From JBFJVZ01 sp041623895 (GTDB lineage: Bacteria; Planctomycetota; Planctomycetia; Pirellulales; Pirellulaceae): a DNA stretch of 8,343 bases. Shown here piece by piece: positions 6,723-8,343 of the stretch (its first letter is position 1; each line of letters starts with the position of its first letter). Below the pieces are notes generated by a model. That model worked only from the letters and a program-made list of their open reading frames with translations. It searched no databases and had not been told where the DNA came from. The position numbers were made by a program, and so were the translations under genes. The stretch spans positions 1 to 8,343 of the forward strand of contig JBFJVZ010000353.1 of assembly GCA_041623895.1 (NCBI GenBank). The letters are read 5' to 3'.

Positions 6723-8343
6723 ATGAACGATTTGCTACGCGCGTTTTCGTTGTCGCAACGATTGCTTGATCTTCTTGGCAAACCCCTTTCTTACTGCCTC
6801 GGTGCACTGCTGTGCGTTTTCTCCGGCAGCGCTGCTGCGGTGGATTACCCCGGCTTGGGGCCGCGTGGTGATCTGATTCGGTTGGAAATTGAGCAAGCGG
6901 AGAACTCTGTCTTGGTCGGCAGTAATGCTCGAAAACAACTTGTTGTTACCGGAGTCTTTTCCAGTGACCAACGTCACGATCTGACTCACGGAGTTTCCTA
7001 TTCGGTCGATAAGCCGGAGGTGCTGCGGGTTGAAAGCGACGGGCTGGTGGTTCCGCTTGCCGATGGTGAGGCGACCATCACAGCTCGCGAGGGCTCGGGC
7101 AAAACGGCTGAGGCGAAACTGACCATCTCGAGTTGCGGCGAAGATTTGCCGGTCAACTTTGAAAATGAAGTTGTCCCGATTTTTACAAAGCTGGGTTGCA
7201 ATGCCGGCGGTTGCCACGGAAAGTCCGACGGCCAGAACGGATTCCGACTGTCGCTGTTAGGGTTTTATCCCCAAGACGATTACGAATTCCTGGTTCATGA
7301 AGACCGCGGGCGCCGCATTTTTCTCGGCGATCCAGAATACAGTTTGCTCGTGCAAAAGCCTGCCAACGTTCTTCCGCATGGCGGCGGTAAACGGCTGGAG
7401 CGAGATTCGTATGAGTGGCAATTGATCACGCGCTGGATTCGTCAGGGCACACCTTATGGAAGCGAGGACGATCCAAAAATCAGTCGCATTGAAGTGATAC
7501 CACCGGTTCGCGAGATGAACTTTCGTGCCAGCCAACAACTCTCGGTCATCGGGCATTACAGTGACGGCACGACTCGCGATGTAACACAACTGGCTTCTTA
7601 CGAACCAAATCACGAAGAAATGGCAACTTGCGAGCCCGATGGACGCATCACGATGCAAGATGTGCCGGGGGAAGTTGCCATCATGGTTCGCTTTGCCGGA
7701 CAGGTTTCCGTGTTCCGCGCGATCATTCCGCAGGGACTGCCGGTTCAGAAAACGCCGGCGGAAAAGAATTTCATCGATCAACTGGTGTTTGCCAAGCTAA
7801 AGCAGCTTGGTATCCCGCCGTCCGAGTTGTGTGACGACGCAACTTTCATCCGCCGAGTCACCGTGGACATCGCTGGTCGATTGCCGACGATCGAAGAAAC
7901 TGAGCAGTTCGTTGCCGACAGCGATCCGAACAAGCGTGACCGATTGGTTGATCGGCTGGTCGATTCATCCGGCTACGCCGATTACTTTGCCAACAAATGG
8001 GCCGCAGTGTTGCGTAACAAGCGACGTAATAATAACGACGTGCCTTACACCTATCGGTTTCACGCCTGGATTCGCCGCGCGCTGCGTGAGAACATGCCGT
8101 ACGATCAGTTCGTCCGTAGCGTGTTGACCGCCACCGGCGAACCCGAAACACATCCACCGGTCGCCTGGTACCGCGAAGTCCGCACATCGACCGCGCAAAT
8201 GGAAGATACGGCACAGCTGTTCCTGGGCATGCGTTTGGCCTGTGCCAAGTGTCACCATCATCCCTTTGAACGCTGGAGCCAGCAGGATTATTACGGGTTT
8301 GAGGCTTTCTTCACGCAAACGGCGATGAAGAACAGCAAGTACA
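6723..8343 (+). CDS. Big_2 / PSCyt1 / DUF1549 planctomycete cytochrome-like protein, 3' end beyond window
   Basis: The frame is open from the ATG at 6723 to the window edge (540 codons plus one base), so the C-terminus, where a DUF1553 (PSD1) domain is expected, is missing. A Sec-like signal is seen at 22-39 (hydrophobic YCLGALLCVFSG, cleavage near SAAA), placing it outside the cytoplasmic membrane. Domains in order: Big_2-type Ig fold at about 51-136; PSCyt1 at about 145-243 with CNAGGCHGK (Cys159, Cys164, His165) followed by NGFRLSLLGF; a second Big_2-like fold at about 253-338 (GHYSDGTTRDVTQLASY); and DUF1549 (PSCyt2) from about 350. The last holds FIRRVTVDIAGRLPT and a canonical CXXCH haem site, CAKCHHHPFE (Cys507, Cys510, His511). 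The first motif has four residues between the cysteines, not two. Electron transfer is implied by the family but unproven. There is no Shine-Dalgarno site. It follows the WD40 gene on the same strand. Confidence 0.93.
   Translation, partial: MNDLLRAFSLSQRLLDLLGKPLSYCLGALLCVFSGSAAAVDYPGLGPRGDLIRLEIEQAENSVLVGSNARKQLVVTGVFSSDQRHDLTHGVSYSVDKPEVLRVESDGLVVPLADGEATITAREGSGKTAEAKLTISSCGEDLPVNFENEVVPIFTKLGCNAGGCHGKSDGQNGFRLSLLGFYPQDDYEFLVHEDRGRRIFLGDPEYSLLVQKPANVLPHGGGKRLERDSYEWQLITRWIRQGTPYGSEDDPKISRIEVIPPVREMNFRASQQLSVIGHYSDGTTRDVTQLASYEPNHEEMATCEPDGRITMQDVPGEVAIMVRFAGQVSVFRAIIPQGLPVQKTPAEKNFIDQLVFAKLKQLGIPPSELCDDATFIRRVTVDIAGRLPTIEETEQFVADSDPNKRDRLVDRLVDSSGYADYFANKWAAVLRNKRRNNNDVPYTYRFHAWIRRALRENMPYDQFVRSVLTATGEPETHPPVAWYREVRTSTAQMEDTAQLFLGMRLACAKCHHHPFERWSQQDYYGFEAFFTQTAMKNSKY

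Noticed and set aside
6535..6726. A 63-codon frame whose TGA overlaps the next gene's ATG (ATGA)
   Set aside because: The ATGA overlap looks like translational coupling, but there is no ribosome binding site, no recognisable motif, and the frame simply continues an out-of-frame reading from within the WD40 gene. Chance is more likely.
6735..7781. Minus-strand frames of 160 and 174 codons opposite the PSCyt1/DUF1549 gene
   Set aside because: They are shadows of a clearly recognisable + strand protein with haem motifs and multiple domains, and their translations match nothing I know.

Overview
The window most likely comes from a planctomycete, probably a Pirellulaceae (Rhodopirellula-like) genome. 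The main reason is the combination of a DUF1501 protein with a Tat signal, a very long secreted WD40-repeat protein, and a protein joining Big_2, planctomycete cytochrome (PSCyt1) and DUF1549 domains. These families occur together in large numbers in that phylum. The moderately GC-rich sequence and several gene starts without a Shine-Dalgarno sequence fit this.

Layout. Positions 1-89 are a heptanucleotide tandem array. Positions 90-598 hold no large gene. They contain a candidate 36-codon, very basic small ORF with a good ribosome binding site (260-370). They also contain a 77-bp perfect inverted repeat with two internal hairpins (445-521), which looks like a REP/MITE-type element or a bidirectional terminator. 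A complete biotin-synthesis gene, bioA, follows on the + strand (599-1900). It converges on a DUF1501 gene on the - strand (2068-3372), with a terminator-like hairpin between them that suits the - strand gene. A divergent spacer of about 350 bp (3373-3722) with a structured palindrome separates DUF1501 from a secreted 930-aa WD40-repeat protein (3723-6515). After 207 bp comes the first 540 codons of a Big_2/PSCyt1/DUF1549 protein (6723 to the window end), which continues past the edge.

How the genes relate. BioA makes 7,8-diaminopelargonate for biotin and is an orphan here, with no other bio gene visible. The other three large genes look like one exported module. DUF1501 (Tat), WD40 (Sec-like signal) and the haem-motif PSCyt1/DUF1549 protein (Sec-like signal) all carry export signals and belong to families that are repeatedly neighbours in planctomycetes. 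Their biochemical role is not established. In this copy DUF1501 faces away from the other two, so the module is divergent rather than a single operon.

No clearly novel multi-gene system is visible. The items most worth a second look are the 77-bp structured inverted repeat, the tiny basic ORF, the 21-blade WD40 protein (a multiple of seven), and the unusual C-X4-CH haem-like motif.
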